A DNA stretch of 64,000 nucleotides from Nostoc sphaeroides (GCF_003443655.1 NZ_CP031941.1:1979501-2043500), one strand, 5' to 3'. Shown: positions 9,130 through 18,679, numbered from the stretch's first letter. The notes: generated from the letters alone by a model not told the origin. Numbers and translations are program-made.

Positions 9130-9260
9130 GTTTTCAAACTCGAAGATCCCCCCTAACCCCCCTTAAAAAGGGGGGAAAAGAAATTCTAAAAGCCCCCCAA
9201 TTTATCGGGGGGTTGGGGGGATCTTCAAAGACTAGGGTGCTTAAAGAGAGGTTTGAAAAC
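9130..9260. mobile_element. 131 bp MITE-like element in the cmpB-cmpC spacer
   Basis: Outer ends GTTTTCAAAC/GTTTGAAAAC and inner arms GAAGATCCCCCCTAACCCCC and its counterpart near 9205-9227 are inverted. Strong G/C runs (CCCCCC...GGGGGG) could fold into a large hairpin in the operon mRNA. Just upstream, 9072-9104 holds four to five copies of the heptamer TCATTGG. No coding capacity. Confidence 0.75.
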
Positions 9261-9330
9261 ACAACCTAATGACCACTTACCAAGGACAAATAACAAATAA
9301 CAAACGATAAATAAGAAAGGACAAATAAGC

Positions 9331-11331
9331 ATGTTTGTAGCTGTTGATCAAATTGACAAAGTTTTTGAATTAACTGGTGGTGGCAAATATATCGCCCTCA
9401 AAGGAATCGACCTCCAAATTAAAAAAGGAGAATTTGTTTCTTTGATTGGTCACTCCGGTTGCGGTAAATCCACTCTATTAAATATGATTGCGGGTTTGGA
9501 TTTGCCCACTGAAGGTATTGTCACTCTTGAAGGACAAAAAATCACCAAACCCGGCCCAGACAGGATGGTGGTGTTCCAAAATTATTCCTTATTACCTTGG
9601 CGGACGGTAAGAGAAAATATTGCCCTCGCCGTGGACTCAGTAATGAAAGGTTTACTCCCAGCCGATCGCAACGCCATTATCGAAAAACATATAAATATGG
9701 TGGGTTTGCGTCCCCATGCTGACAAACAACCGGGAATGTTGTCAGGTGGACAAAAACAGCGAGTTGCGATCGCCCGCGCTTTAGCGATTCGTCCCAAATT
9801 ACTCTTGCTAGATGAACCATTTGGTGCATTGGATGCACTCACACGCGGCAATTTGCAAGAACAACTTATGCAAATTTGCGAAGAAAATCAAGTTACCGCC
9901 GTCATGGTTACTCATGATGTAGATGAAGCCGTGCTGTTATCTGACAGAATCGTGATGTTAACCAACGGCCCCGAATCTAAAATCGGCGACATTTTAGAAG
10001 TGGATATTCCCAGACCCCGCAAGCGGATGGAAGTAGTAGAACATCCTAGCTACTACAGCTTGCGGAGTGAGATGATTTACTTCCTGAATCAGCAGAAACG
10101 GATCAAGAAAATTCGGGCGCGGAAAACTGCCGACGTTGCCCGTCATGGATTAGAAAAAGTTAACCTAGAAATTGGCTTTTTACCTCTGACAGCTTGCGCC
10201 CCCTTAGCAGTTGCTAAAGAAAAAGGCTTTTTTGTCAAGCATGGTTTAGATGAAGTTAACCTGGTGCGGGAAAGTAGCTGGCGGGGTATAGAAGATGGCA
10301 TAAGTGGTGGTTATTTAGATGCGGCGCAAATGCCTTCAGGGATGCCGATGTGGCTAACTTTGGGAGGACATAATAACCAACCTCTGCCGGTTGTCACTGC
10401 CCTTACCATGACTCGCAACGGTAACGCCATCACCTTAGCAAAACACTTTTATGACGAAGGTGTACACACTTTATCAGATTTTAAAAGATACCTGCTTCAC
10501 ACTCGTGACCAACGGCACACAATGGGAGTAGTACATGCCGCATCAATGCATAACTTGCTGCTGCGTTACTGGCTAGCGGCTGGTGGAATTGACCCAGATA
10601 GCGATGTGGACATGAAGACCATTCCCCCAGCGCAGATGGTAGCCGACTTAAAAGCCGGAAGCATTGATGGTTACTGCGTGGGTGAACCTTGGAACTACCG
10701 CGCTGCTGTGGAAAATGTCGGCTTTACCATCGCTACCGACTTAGAAGTTTGGCTGGGACACCCCGGTAAAGTTCTTGGTGTGCGGGAAGATTGGGCAGAA
10801 AATTATCCAAATACGCATATCGCCTTGACTAAAGCATTGTTAGAAGCTTGCGTGTATTGTGCAAATCCCGAAAATACCCAAGAAATTCGGCAAATTTTAG
10901 CAGGGCGAGATTATGTCAGCACTGATTTAGAATACATTCAACTCGAAGATCCAGATAGTCTCACCTGTGACTTAGACCATCCGTTGCGAGACTATGCCCA
11001 TCTCCAATTTTATTCTGAGTCTGCCATTAACCGCCCCAGTCGCACCGAACAAATTTGGATTATGAGTCAATTGGCGCGTTGGGGTGATACTCCCTTCCCC
11101 AGAAATTGGGTAGAAGTTGTTGAACGGGTGTGTCGAGTTCGTGTTTTCAGCACCGCTGCACGAGAATTAGGTTTGGATATTAGCTATATTCGCCAACCGA
11201 TTCAACTGTTCGATGGTACTCCCTTTAACGCCGATGATCCGATCGCTTATCTCAACAACTTAAAAATTAAACGTGATTTTTCAGTTGCGGAAGTTGTTCT
11301 TGATGCACCAAGAAGGAGACTCGCGTCATAA
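9331..11331 (+). CDS. cmpC: Bicarbonate ABC transporter, ATPase fused to a substrate-binding-like domain
   Basis: A 666-residue two-part protein. Residues 1 to about 265 are an ABC ATPase (Walker A GHSGCGKST, signature LSGGQKQR, Walker B LLLLDEPFGALD). Residues from about 275 resemble CmpA/NrtA ([44 protein letters not shown]) and in this family act as a cytoplasmic regulatory anion sensor. Length is normal for CmpC/NrtC. It pairs with CmpD as a heterodimeric ATPase. It follows cmpB after 259 bases that include a MITE, and is followed by a 580 bp repeat-filled gap before cmpD. Confidence 0.93.
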   Translation: MFVAVDQIDKVFELTGGGKYIALKGIDLQIKKGEFVSLIGHSGCGKSTLLNMIAGLDLPTEGIVTLEGQKITKPGPDRMVVFQNYSLLPWRTVRENIALAVDSVMKGLLPADRNAIIEKHINMVGLRPHADKQPGMLSGGQKQRVAIARALAIRPKLLLLDEPFGALDALTRGNLQEQLMQICEENQVTAVMVTHDVDEAVLLSDRIVMLTNGPESKIGDILEVDIPRPRKRMEVVEHPSYYSLRSEMIYFLNQQKRIKKIRARKTADVARHGLEKVNLEIGFLPLTACAPLAVAKEKGFFVKHGLDEVNLVRESSWRGIEDGISGGYLDAAQMPSGMPMWLTLGGHNNQPLPVVTALTMTRNGNAITLAKHFYDEGVHTLSDFKRYLLHTRDQRHTMGVVHAASMHNLLLRYWLAAGGIDPDSDVDMKTIPPAQMVADLKAGSIDGYCVGEPWNYRAAVENVGFTIATDLEVWLGHPGKVLGVREDWAENYPNTHIALTKALLEACVYCANPENTQEIRQILAGRDYVSTDLEYIQLEDPDSLTCDLDHPLRDYAHLQFYSESAINRPSRTEQIWIMSQLARWGDTPFPRNWVEVVERVCRVRVFSTAARELGLDISYIRQPIQLFDGTPFNADDPIAYLNNLKIKRDFSVAEVVLDAPRRRLAS

Positions 11332-11379
11332 AAAAGTCGTGAGAGAAAGAGGGAGTGGGAGAAGTAGCACATCACGCGC

Positions 11380-11610
11380 GAGTCTTTGAACTCCATTAAT
11401 GAGGCTTTGAACTCCATTAATGAGTCTTTGAACTCCATTAATGAGTCTTTGAACTCCATTAATGAGTCTTTGAACTCCATTAATGAGTCTTTGAACTCCA
11501 TTAATGAGGCTTTGAACTCCATTAATGAGTCTTTGAACTCCATTAATGAGTCTTTGAACTCCTTTAATGAGGCTTTGAACTCCATTAATGAGGCTTTGAA
11601 CTCCTTTAAT
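11380..11610. repeat. Tandem repeat, 11 copies of a 21 bp unit
   Basis: Unit GAGTCTTTGAACTCCATTAAT, with variants GAGGC and CTTTAAT, repeated exactly 11 times in the cmpC-cmpD gap. A degenerate further unit follows (GAACCTCCGAACTTTGTCAA), and another degenerate unit lies at about 11906-11930, beyond the inserted element at 11639-11892. Because 21 is a multiple of three, it is open in one frame on each strand, giving heptapeptide repeats, but no start or ribosome site suggests translation. Confidence 0.9.
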
Positions 11611-11638
11611 GAACCTCCGAACTTTGTCAAGTTATATC

Positions 11639-11892
11639 TTGCACCAGTCCCTACGACCGCCTGAGAATAAATTCTCAGGCTAATAGCCCAAGTCCACTCA
11701 AGTGGACTAAAACCCTTACTTAGGCATCATGTAAAAATAAGTTGTACAAATTTAATCTGGAACGACTTGTGAGCTTAACTTCCCCATCAAAATTGTTCAA
11801 GTTATTTTTGCAAGGCTCATTAGTCTTCAATAGATAGACTTTAGCTATAAACTTCAGAATTCATTCTGAGGCGGTCGTGGGAACTGGTGCAA
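11639..11892. mobile_element. 254 bp inverted-repeat element between cmpC and cmpD
   Basis: Terminal inverted repeats of about 38 bases: TTGCACCAGTCCCTACGACC at the left, with its near-complement at the right end (GGCGGTCGTGGGAACTGGTG). The interior has CTGAGAATAAATTCTCAG and AGTCCACTCAAGTGGACT hairpins. The same hairpin pair occurs inverted at about 40270-40320. It appears to have inserted into the 3' part of the 21 bp tandem array. Non-coding. Confidence 0.75.
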
Positions 11893-11956
11893 ATTCTGAG
11901 TCAACGAATCTTTGAACTTTAACATTAAGCTTTTTAATCCCCAAACACCAAATACC

Positions 11957-12814
11957 ATGCAAAACCGTAACTTTACAACTACAAGCACACTAGGAAAACC
12001 ATTCGTCACTGCAACCACCAACCGCAGACCTTTTCTAGAAATTAAAGACGTTACCAAAGTCTACCCCACAAAGAAAGGCCCCTTCACCGTACTCGATGGC
12101 GTTAACCTCAACGTCGAACAGGGGGAGTTTATTTGCCTCATCGGCCACTCTGGCTGTGGCAAATCGACACTACTAAATATGGTATCCGGTTTTAACTTTC
12201 CCACCTCCGGGCAAGTGTTACTCGAAGGAGAACCAATCACCAAGCCAGGCCCAGACAGGATGGTTGTCTTCCAAAATTATGCCTTGCTACCTTGGCGAAC
12301 TGCTTTTGAAAACATCTACTTAGCTGTTAACGCCGTTTATCCCAACAAACCACAAGCCGAAAAAAGAGCGATCGTCCGCGATCATTTGGCAATGGTAGGA
12401 CTGGCTGATGCAATGGAAAAGAAACCAATGCAAATGTCCGGTGGGATGAGACAACGGGTTTCTATTGCCCGTGCTTTGGCGATTCGCCCGAAAGTTTTAA
12501 TTTTAGATGAACCTTTTGGGGCGCTGGATGCCATCACCAAAGAAGAATTACAAGAAGAATTGCTGAAAATTTGGGGCGATAACCGTTGTACAGTGCTGAT
12601 GATTACCCACGACATCGACGAGGCACTATTTTTAGCAGATAAATTGGTAATGATGACCAATGGGCCTCATGCGAAAATTGGCGAAGTTATGGAAATTCCC
12701 TTTTCTCGTCCCCGCGATCGCGCCCGGATCATGGAAGATCCACAATACTACCAACTACGTAATTATGCCTTAGATTTCCTCTTTAATCGCTTTGCCCATG
12801 ATGACGTAGGTTAA
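11957..12814 (+). CDS. cmpD: Bicarbonate ABC transporter, ATPase
   Basis: An ABC ATPase of about 285 residues: Walker A GHSGCGKST, signature MSGGMRQR, Walker B VLILDEPFGALD, H-loop ITHD. It energises CmpB together with CmpC. I favour the ATG at 11957 (MQNRNFTT) over 11912, because the extra N-terminus reads through AT-rich leader and is not expected in the family. It follows the transposon-like 11639-11892 block, so cmpD may need its own promoter or long read-through from cmpABC. Confidence 0.92.
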   Translation: MQNRNFTTTSTLGKPFVTATTNRRPFLEIKDVTKVYPTKKGPFTVLDGVNLNVEQGEFICLIGHSGCGKSTLLNMVSGFNFPTSGQVLLEGEPITKPGPDRMVVFQNYALLPWRTAFENIYLAVNAVYPNKPQAEKRAIVRDHLAMVGLADAMEKKPMQMSGGMRQRVSIARALAIRPKVLILDEPFGALDAITKEELQEELLKIWGDNRCTVLMITHDIDEALFLADKLVMMTNGPHAKIGEVMEIPFSRPRDRARIMEDPQYYQLRNYALDFLFNRFAHDDVG

Positions 12815-12850
12815 ACTAATCGTCATTCTCCTAAGTTTTCACTCTAAAAA

Positions 12851-14176
12851 ATGGTTCCTTCCAGACGAGTTTATTTATTGCTGGTTTTAGGTATAGCGAT
12901 CGCCCCGATCCTATGCCTTTTTTTCAACATTAAAGCAGCGATCGCCATCACTGTGATATTTGATGCGATCGTTCTCGGATTGATGGTTGTAGATGGTTTG
13001 CAGGTACGCCGTTCTCGCGTGCAAATTACCCGCGAATTACCTTCACGATTATCCATTGGGCGGGATAATCCAGTGGTGTTAAAAGTAACATCGCCCAATA
13101 CCAACGCTTTAATTGAAATCTGCGATTACTACCCAACAGGATTTGGGGTATCTGCACCCAAACTTCAGGCTATTATTCCCAGCAACAGCACCCAGGAATT
13201 GACATATACCGTCAACCCGACACAGCGCGGCGAGTTTCCTTGGGGAAATATCCAAGCTCGACAGTTGGGAATTTGGGGATTAGCTTGGGATGATTGGCAA
13301 ATTACCCAAAGTTTGCCAGTGAAAGTTTATCCTGATTTAGTGGGGTTGCGATCGCTGACAATTCGTTTAACATTGCAATCATCAGGATCAATCCGCCAAT
13401 CCCGCAAAACTGGTATTGGTACAGAATTTGCCGAACTGCGGAACTATCGCAGTGGTGACGATTTACGATTTATTGATTGGAAAGCTACCGCCCGTCGGGT
13501 TGGGGCTTATAATAATGCAACGCCACTGGTGAGAGTTCTAGAACCCGAACAGGAACAAACTTTACTAATCTTGCTCGATCGCGGGCGATTAATGACAGCA
13601 AAAGTACAGAATTTGCAGCGATTTGATTGGGGTTTGAATGCAACTTTATCCTTAGCATTAGCGGGGTTGCATCGAGGCGATCGCGTCGGTGTTGGTGTAT
13701 TTGACTGCCAAATGCATACGTGGATTCCCCCAGAACGCGGTCAACATCATTTGAATCAGCTAATCGATCGCCTGACACCAATTCAACCAGTATTAGTTGA
13801 ATCTGATTATTTGGGGGCGGTGACAAATGTTGTGCAGCGTCAAACTCGCAGGGCGCTGGTAGTGGTGATTACCGACTTAATTGATGTCACCGCTTCTACA
13901 GAACTCCTAGCTGCACTCTCTAAGCTAGCCCCCCGGTATCTGCCATTTTGTGTTACTCTGCGAGATCCGCAAGTTGATCGTTTAGCACACACCTTCACAG
14001 ATAATGTTACAGATGCTTATGCCCGTGCAGTGGCACTAGATTTATTAATGCAACGACAAGTAGCTTATGCTCAGTTGAAACAAAAAGGTGTATTAGTACT
14101 AGATGCACCAGCAAATCAAATTGCCGATCAGGTAGTTGAGCGATATGTGCAACTCAAAGCCCGGAATCAACTTTAG
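12851..14176 (+). CDS. DUF58-domain membrane protein
   Basis: A 441-residue protein with two hydrophobic N-terminal segments (about residues 8-45). An Ig-like middle part follows, then the DUF58 signature EFAELRNYRSGDDLRFIDWK and a von Willebrand A-like fold (TLLILLDRGR). DUF58 proteins usually accompany MoxR AAA+ ATPases and act in envelope or complex assembly; no MoxR gene is nearby. It lies 36 bases after cmpD on the same strand and may be co-transcribed, but its role in bicarbonate uptake is unsupported. Confidence 0.85.
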   Translation: MVPSRRVYLLLVLGIAIAPILCLFFNIKAAIAITVIFDAIVLGLMVVDGLQVRRSRVQITRELPSRLSIGRDNPVVLKVTSPNTNALIEICDYYPTGFGVSAPKLQAIIPSNSTQELTYTVNPTQRGEFPWGNIQARQLGIWGLAWDDWQITQSLPVKVYPDLVGLRSLTIRLTLQSSGSIRQSRKTGIGTEFAELRNYRSGDDLRFIDWKATARRVGAYNNATPLVRVLEPEQEQTLLILLDRGRLMTAKVQNLQRFDWGLNATLSLALAGLHRGDRVGVGVFDCQMHTWIPPERGQHHLNQLIDRLTPIQPVLVESDYLGAVTNVVQRQTRRALVVVITDLIDVTASTELLAALSKLAPRYLPFCVTLRDPQVDRLAHTFTDNVTDAYARAVALDLLMQRQVAYAQLKQKGVLVLDAPANQIADQVVERYVQLKARNQL

Positions 14177-14187
14177 CGAATTGCATT

Positions 14188-14277
14188 AGACATCTCCATA
14201 AATTAATTATGCGTTACCTGAAACCCTTGTAGAGATGTTGCAATGCAACGTCTCTACATTCATTTTTGGAGATGTCT
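14188..14277. mobile_element. 90 bp MITE-like element, copy 2
   Basis: Same AGACATCTCC/GGAGATGTCT ends and same length as the copy at 1321-1410. The interior hairpin is GTAGAGATGTTGC...GCAACGTCTCTAC. It lies between the DUF58 gene and the converging RTX gene. Confidence 0.75.
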
Positions 14278-14287
14278 CTAATTATGA

Positions 14288-15706
14288 TTAAACAACCACA
14301 AAGTTGTTGTTGGTTAGAGATAATCCAGCAGATAATTGGGCAAATTTTACCTGAGTAAATGCAGATGCACTGCCATCTTGGTCAAAGAACAATCCACCTG
14401 TAATATTGTCATAAATGAATCGTTGAGCGATCGCTGTTGCAGATGTCCCGATGGTAAACTGACTGGCAAAGAGTGAAGGTGTTGCTAAGTTGCCACCAAA
14501 ACCAGTAGCAGATACCTGAATCAACTCATCAGTGGCGTTGAAATCATAAAGACTATCAACGCCTTGATTATAACTATTGAAAGTAAAGGTATCAGTACCA
14601 TCTCCTCCATAGAGAGTGTCATTACCAAAACCACCTGTAATGATATCATTACCTAAACCACCATAAAGAGTGTTATTACCTAATGCGCTGTATGCACTAA
14701 GAGTATCGTTGCCATCGCCACCATCCAAAAGATTAGTGCCTGTTGAATAATCAACAATCAAGTTATCAGCACCAGCGCCACCGTTGAGGGTGTTATTTCC
14801 TAATGTCCTGCGATAGACTCCTTTGCCGAACTCGCCCTGTTCGTCGTACTCGTAGCCAGAGGCACTAAGAGTATCATTGCCATCGTCTCCATTGAGCAGA
14901 TTAGCGCCTGATGAATAGTCAACATTTAAGTTATCGCCACCAGCACCACCATTAAGAGTGTTATTGCCAGTGGTCGTATAAAACCTTCCTCCGTAGCCGT
15001 AGTCGTAAGTAGAAGCACTAAGAGTATCATTGCCATCGCCTCCATTGAGCAGATTAGCGCCTCGTGAATAGTTAACATTCAAGTAATCGTCACCAGCGCC
15101 ACCATTGAGGGTATTCTTGCCAGAAGTATTATCAAACCTGTAGCCCTCGAAGTCAGAGGCACTAAGAGTATCATTGCCATCGCCACCATCCAGTAGGTTA
15201 TTGCCTTTTGAAATGTTAGCACTCAAAGAATCGTCACCAAGACCACCGTTGAGGGTGTTATTACCATTGGCAAGATTGACGTTAAGATAATCATTGTCAT
15301 CCCCACCATCCAGGAAGTTCTCGCCTGTTGAATAGAAAGCTCTCAAGGTATCGTTACCAGCACCACCGTTGAGGGTGTTATTACCAGACACCTCAGGATT
15401 GTAGTATCCACCAGAGACACTAAGAAAATCATTGCCATTACCACCATCTAGTAGGTTATCGCCTGCTGAACTGTCAGCACTCAAGGTATCGTTACCAGCG
15501 CCACCGTTGAGGGTGTTGTTACCAGACACCACATTGTAGTCACCTAAGGCACTAAGAGTATCATTGCCATCGCCACCATCTAATAAGTTATTGCCTGTTG
15601 AAGAGTTAACGTCTAAGTAATCGCTACCAGTATAACCAACGAGGATGTTATTCCCCTCGCCACCAATGAGAGTATCATTACCGATAGTTCCAATGATATT
15701 TGTCAT
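14288..15706 (-). CDS. RTX-type calcium-binding repeat protein
   Basis: A 472-residue protein made almost wholly of glycine/aspartate-rich nonapeptide repeats (GGDGNDTLSA, GGAGNDTLRA), the calcium-binding beta-roll of RTX proteins. It has no enzymatic domain and no classical signal peptide. The last 90 residues (LYDFNATDELIQVSATGFGG to the end) match the usual C-terminal cap of cyanobacterial RTX proteins and probably include the type I secretion signal. Alternating LLDGGDGND and NTLNGGAGND units suggest growth by duplication. Expected to be secreted or surface-bound; the specific role is unknown. Secretion genes are not adjacent. Confidence 0.9.
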   Translation of the reverse strand: MTNIIGTIGNDTLIGGEGNNILVGYTGSDYLDVNSSTGNNLLDGGDGNDTLSALGDYNVVSGNNTLNGGAGNDTLSADSSAGDNLLDGGNGNDFLSVSGGYYNPEVSGNNTLNGGAGNDTLRAFYSTGENFLDGGDDNDYLNVNLANGNNTLNGGLGDDSLSANISKGNNLLDGGDGNDTLSASDFEGYRFDNTSGKNTLNGGAGDDYLNVNYSRGANLLNGGDGNDTLSASTYDYGYGGRFYTTTGNNTLNGGAGGDNLNVDYSSGANLLNGDDGNDTLSASGYEYDEQGEFGKGVYRRTLGNNTLNGGAGADNLIVDYSTGTNLLDGGDGNDTLSAYSALGNNTLYGGLGNDIITGGFGNDTLYGGDGTDTFTFNSYNQGVDSLYDFNATDELIQVSATGFGGNLATPSLFASQFTIGTSATAIAQRFIYDNITGGLFFDQDGSASAFTQVKFAQLSAGLSLTNNNFVVV

Positions 15707-16738
15707 AATTTTTACCTTATTTAATCTCTTGTTGGAGTAACTTTAGTTCTAAACCCTGAGTTAGTGCTGTTTTAGCGCACAAAGAACTAGCCGAGAGTTG
15801 ACACTTTCGACAAATTCTTTTGTGTCACTATTGAGAAACAGTAATTTTTATCGAAAATTCATTCTGTTGAGCAGCTTACAAGTAGCACCTATTTCAATAC
15901 TGCGTAGGTTTTGCCTAAAAAATCACTTCGGTGTAGGTTGAGTTGAGGAACGTAGGCCCCTTCGCAGAGCGTCTCGTAGAGAAGGGGCTTCCCGCACGAT
16001 AACCCAAAATTTTCAGGGCTTTGTTGGGTTTCACGACCTACCCCTACGGGGATCTTGCTACAATCCAACCTACAAATTTTCTTAACCGAGTAGTACTGGC
16101 ACTCATCTAAATATTACATTTTACACACTGTACAAATTCATGAGTGTATGAATGAACTCAAATAAGTCGTTTCAGGCTTGTTTTAATCATCCTTGATTGA
16201 ATAGCAATCACTCAAAAAGCCTCGCTAAATTAAGCTTAAATGCCTGAAACTCAGATTCCATACTTTATATTTTTCAATACGTAAGTCCTGCTGTCTTGAA
16301 AATAGGTAAAGGGATTTTTATACCCTTGTTGCGGGCTATCGCCCGTAAGTGTCTAGTTTAAAATAGGAAACATTTAAATAACACTGTAATAACCATTTGT
16401 AATAACCATATATGAATATTTACCGAGATGTCCATACTTAAAACACATCTTTGCATACTCTTCACATTTTTTATGCTAATGTACATATATATACTTACTT
16501 ATCTGTATCCATAACATTTTTATAGCCAAGAATTTATTTGCACAAAGCAACAGACAAAGAGTTGTTTGAGCCGAGATTCCAAGGCAGGGAACTTGTTAGA
16601 TGGTTGAAAGAAAGAAATACAAAATTAATCGTGGCGATCGCTTTGGTTAGGCTACACTTACGCAGTGAGCAAAATAAAGAAAGTGTGTAGAGTCTGTGCA
16701 ACGCCCCGCTATAGGTTACTAAAATTACAAACGCAGAG
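15707..16738. other. Long intergenic region with a truncated dispersed repeat
   Basis: About 1 kb. 15895 to about 16080 is a truncated copy of the element at 29282-29419 (CAATACTGCGTAGGTTTTG start, GTAGGTTGAGTTGAGGAACG inside); a CCCCTTCGCAGAGCGTCTCG-type palindrome is inserted in it. The remainder (16090-16738) is AT-rich and shows no gene I can support. Confidence 0.6.
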
Positions 16739-17197
16739 ATGATCAGAGTTAGCCAAGAACACTTGCAAACTATCCGCACCCATGCCGAAAGCACTTATCC
16801 AGAGGAGTCCTGTGGTATGATTTTGGGCTATCTGGCTAATGGGGGTAAAGTTGTGGTAGAGGTCATACCAACAGAAAATGCCTGGAATACAGAAGCGGCG
16901 GCTGAGTTTGCAGGGGAACGCACAGCAGAAAGTAAAAGACGGCAATATGCGATCGCACCCGAAGTCATGTTAAAAACACAAAGGGAAGCACGCGACAAAT
17001 CACTCAACATTATCGGTATTTTTCACTCCCACCCAGATCATCCTGCTATCCCTTCAGAATGCGATCGCCTATACGCTTGGCAAGGATATTCGTATATAAT
17101 AGTTTCCGTCCAAAACGGCAAAGCTGGAGAACTGCAAAGCTGGAGCCTTGATGAACATCATCAGTTTCAAGCAGAGGCAATTGAAAATATAATTTAA
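16739..17197 (+). CDS. JAMM/M67 family metallopeptidase
   Basis: A 152-residue single-domain JAMM (MPN+) protein: catalytic Glu in YPEESCGMILGY, then HSHPDHPAIPSECD supplying the zinc His, His and Asp residues. Bacterial relatives remove residues from the C-terminus of ubiquitin-like sulfur carriers (ThiS/MoaD/CysO type) or of thiolated carriers. The MoeB/ThiF-type activating enzyme lies 67 bases downstream, and this pairing fits sulfur-carrier chemistry. Soluble, no signal peptide. No carrier protein gene is present in the window, so the substrate is inferred. Confidence 0.88.
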   Translation: MIRVSQEHLQTIRTHAESTYPEESCGMILGYLANGGKVVVEVIPTENAWNTEAAAEFAGERTAESKRRQYAIAPEVMLKTQREARDKSLNIIGIFHSHPDHPAIPSECDRLYAWQGYSYIIVSVQNGKAGELQSWSLDEHHQFQAEAIENII

Positions 17198-17264
17198 CGG
17201 CTTGTTTTAAAGACGCATATCGTTTTTCGATAGGATTAATATTCCGTCCCAGATCATAACTGCT

Positions 17265-18437
17265 ATGCTAAATCCCAATCTGGATGAAATCCAGTTGACC
17301 AAAGACGATTACGAACGCTACTCCCGACACCTGATTTTACCGGAAGTAGGATTAGAAGGACAGAAGCGCCTAAAAGCTGCCAGTGTCCAGTGTATCGGTA
17401 CAGGTGGACTAGGTTCACCATTACTTTTATATCTGGCGGCGGCGGGTATTGGACGTATCGGGATTGTCGATTTCGATGTTGTCGATACTTCCAACTTACA
17501 ACGCCAAGTAATTCACGGTACATCGTGGGTAGGTAAACCTAAGATTGAATCGGCAAAAAACCGCATTCACGAGATTAACCCCTATTGTCAGGTTGATTTA
17601 TATGAAACCCGTCTAACTTCCGAAAACGCTTTAGAAATCCTTCAACCTTACGATATCGTTGTGGATGGTACTGATAACTTCCCCACGAGATATCTAGTTA
17701 ACGACGCTTGCGTATTGCTGAATAAGCCCAACGTCTACGGTTCAATTTTACGCTTTGAAGGGCAAGCTACTGTATTTAACTACCAAGGTGGGCCAAATTA
17801 TCGTGATCTTTTCCCAGAACCACCACCACCAGGGATGGTTCCCTCTTGTGCAGAAGGTGGCGTTTTGGGAATTTTACCAGGAATTATTGGTTTAATTCAA
17901 GCAACGGAAACTGTCAAAATTATTCTGGGACAAGGTAATACATTAAGTGGACGATTGCTGCTATACAACGCCTTAGATATGAAATTCCGGGAGTTGAAGC
18001 TGCGTCCTAACCCAATTCGCCCAGTGATTGAAAAGCTGATAGACTACGAACAATTCTGCGGAATTCCACAAGCTAAGGCAGAGGAGGCTAAACAGCAGAT
18101 GGAAATGCAAGAAATGACTGTTAAGGATTTGAAGGAGTTGCTAGATAGTGGTGCGAAGGATTTTGTACTGCTAGATGTCCGCAACCCCAATGAGTACGAC
18201 ATTGCTAAGATTCCTGGTTCAGTGTTAGTGCCTTTACCAGAGATTGAAAATGGGAATGGCGTTGCCAAGGTGAAGGAAATATTGAACGGTCACCGCTTAA
18301 TTGCTCATTGTAAGATGGGCGGGCGATCGGCAAAAGCCCTCGCTATTCTCAAAGAAGCCGGGATTGTCGGGACGAATGTCAAAGGCGGAATTACCGCTTG
18401 GAGTCGAGAAATCGATCCTTCTGTTCCAGAGTATTAA
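17265..18437 (+). CDS. moeB: MoeB/ThiF-type adenylyltransferase with rhodanese domain
   Basis: A 390-residue protein. Residues 1 to about 260 are the E1-like adenylation domain (GTGGLGSPLLLYLAAAGIG, VDFDVVDTSNLQRQ, DGTDNFPTRYLVND, VPSCAEGGVLG). From about 280 comes a rhodanese domain with active-site CKMGGRS. It should adenylate the C-terminus of a sulfur-carrier protein and hand over sulfur. The two CxxC zinc pairs of E. coli MoeB are missing here: the spots read GPNYRDLFPEPP and RPNPIRPVIEK. Whether it serves molybdopterin, thiamine or another carrier pathway cannot be settled; moeB is the conventional name. The JAMM gene lies upstream. Confidence 0.88.
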   Translation: MLNPNLDEIQLTKDDYERYSRHLILPEVGLEGQKRLKAASVQCIGTGGLGSPLLLYLAAAGIGRIGIVDFDVVDTSNLQRQVIHGTSWVGKPKIESAKNRIHEINPYCQVDLYETRLTSENALEILQPYDIVVDGTDNFPTRYLVNDACVLLNKPNVYGSILRFEGQATVFNYQGGPNYRDLFPEPPPPGMVPSCAEGGVLGILPGIIGLIQATETVKIILGQGNTLSGRLLLYNALDMKFRELKLRPNPIRPVIEKLIDYEQFCGIPQAKAEEAKQQMEMQEMTVKDLKELLDSGAKDFVLLDVRNPNEYDIAKIPGSVLVPLPEIENGNGVAKVKEILNGHRLIAHCKMGGRSAKALAILKEAGIVGTNVKGGITAWSREIDPSVPEY

Positions 18438-18608
18438 AAACGCACTGCTTTCCTTAAAGAGTGGCATTTTTGAAACGCTTTAGGTACACAAAGGAAAGCG
18501 CAGAGGAACGCAGAGAATAACTTTGCGTTCCTTTGCGTTTAAAATTCTGGCGTTCTAAGATGCGACATAAGGGAACTCCAAAAAATAAATTATTCCACAT
18601 TAAAGTCG

Positions 18609-18679
18609 TTGACTGTTGACTGTTGACTGTTGACTGTTGACTGAAAACTCGTGAACCGTCAACGGTCAACAGTCAACAA
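18609..18679. repeat. Heptamer tandem repeat (TTGACTG) with inverted partner
   Basis: Five copies of TTGACTG (18609-18643), then AACGGTCAACAGTCAACAA as a partial inverse at 18660-18678. The pair can form a hairpin between moeB and ftsH, which converge here. Confidence 0.8.

Noticed and set aside
9075..9269. 64-codon frame between cmpB and cmpC
   Set aside because: Lies wholly in heptamer repeats and the MITE.
11380..11610. CRISPR array
   Set aside because: Direct tandem repeats with no spacers; the same is true of 38874-39160 and 63777-63884. No cas genes.
11247..11664. Heptad-repeat reading frames on both strands
   Set aside because: They arise because the 21 bp tandem unit has no stop in these frames; no ribosome site, and one overlaps cmpC.
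6761..12814. Nitrate transporter nrtABCD
   Set aside because: Binding-site positions and overall motifs (GGQWQMPMP, Gln and Glu at the key sites) match CmpA better; no nirA or narB is nearby.
18454..18669. 71-codon minus-strand frame
   Set aside because: Translates the TTGACTG heptamer array and a dispersed repeat.
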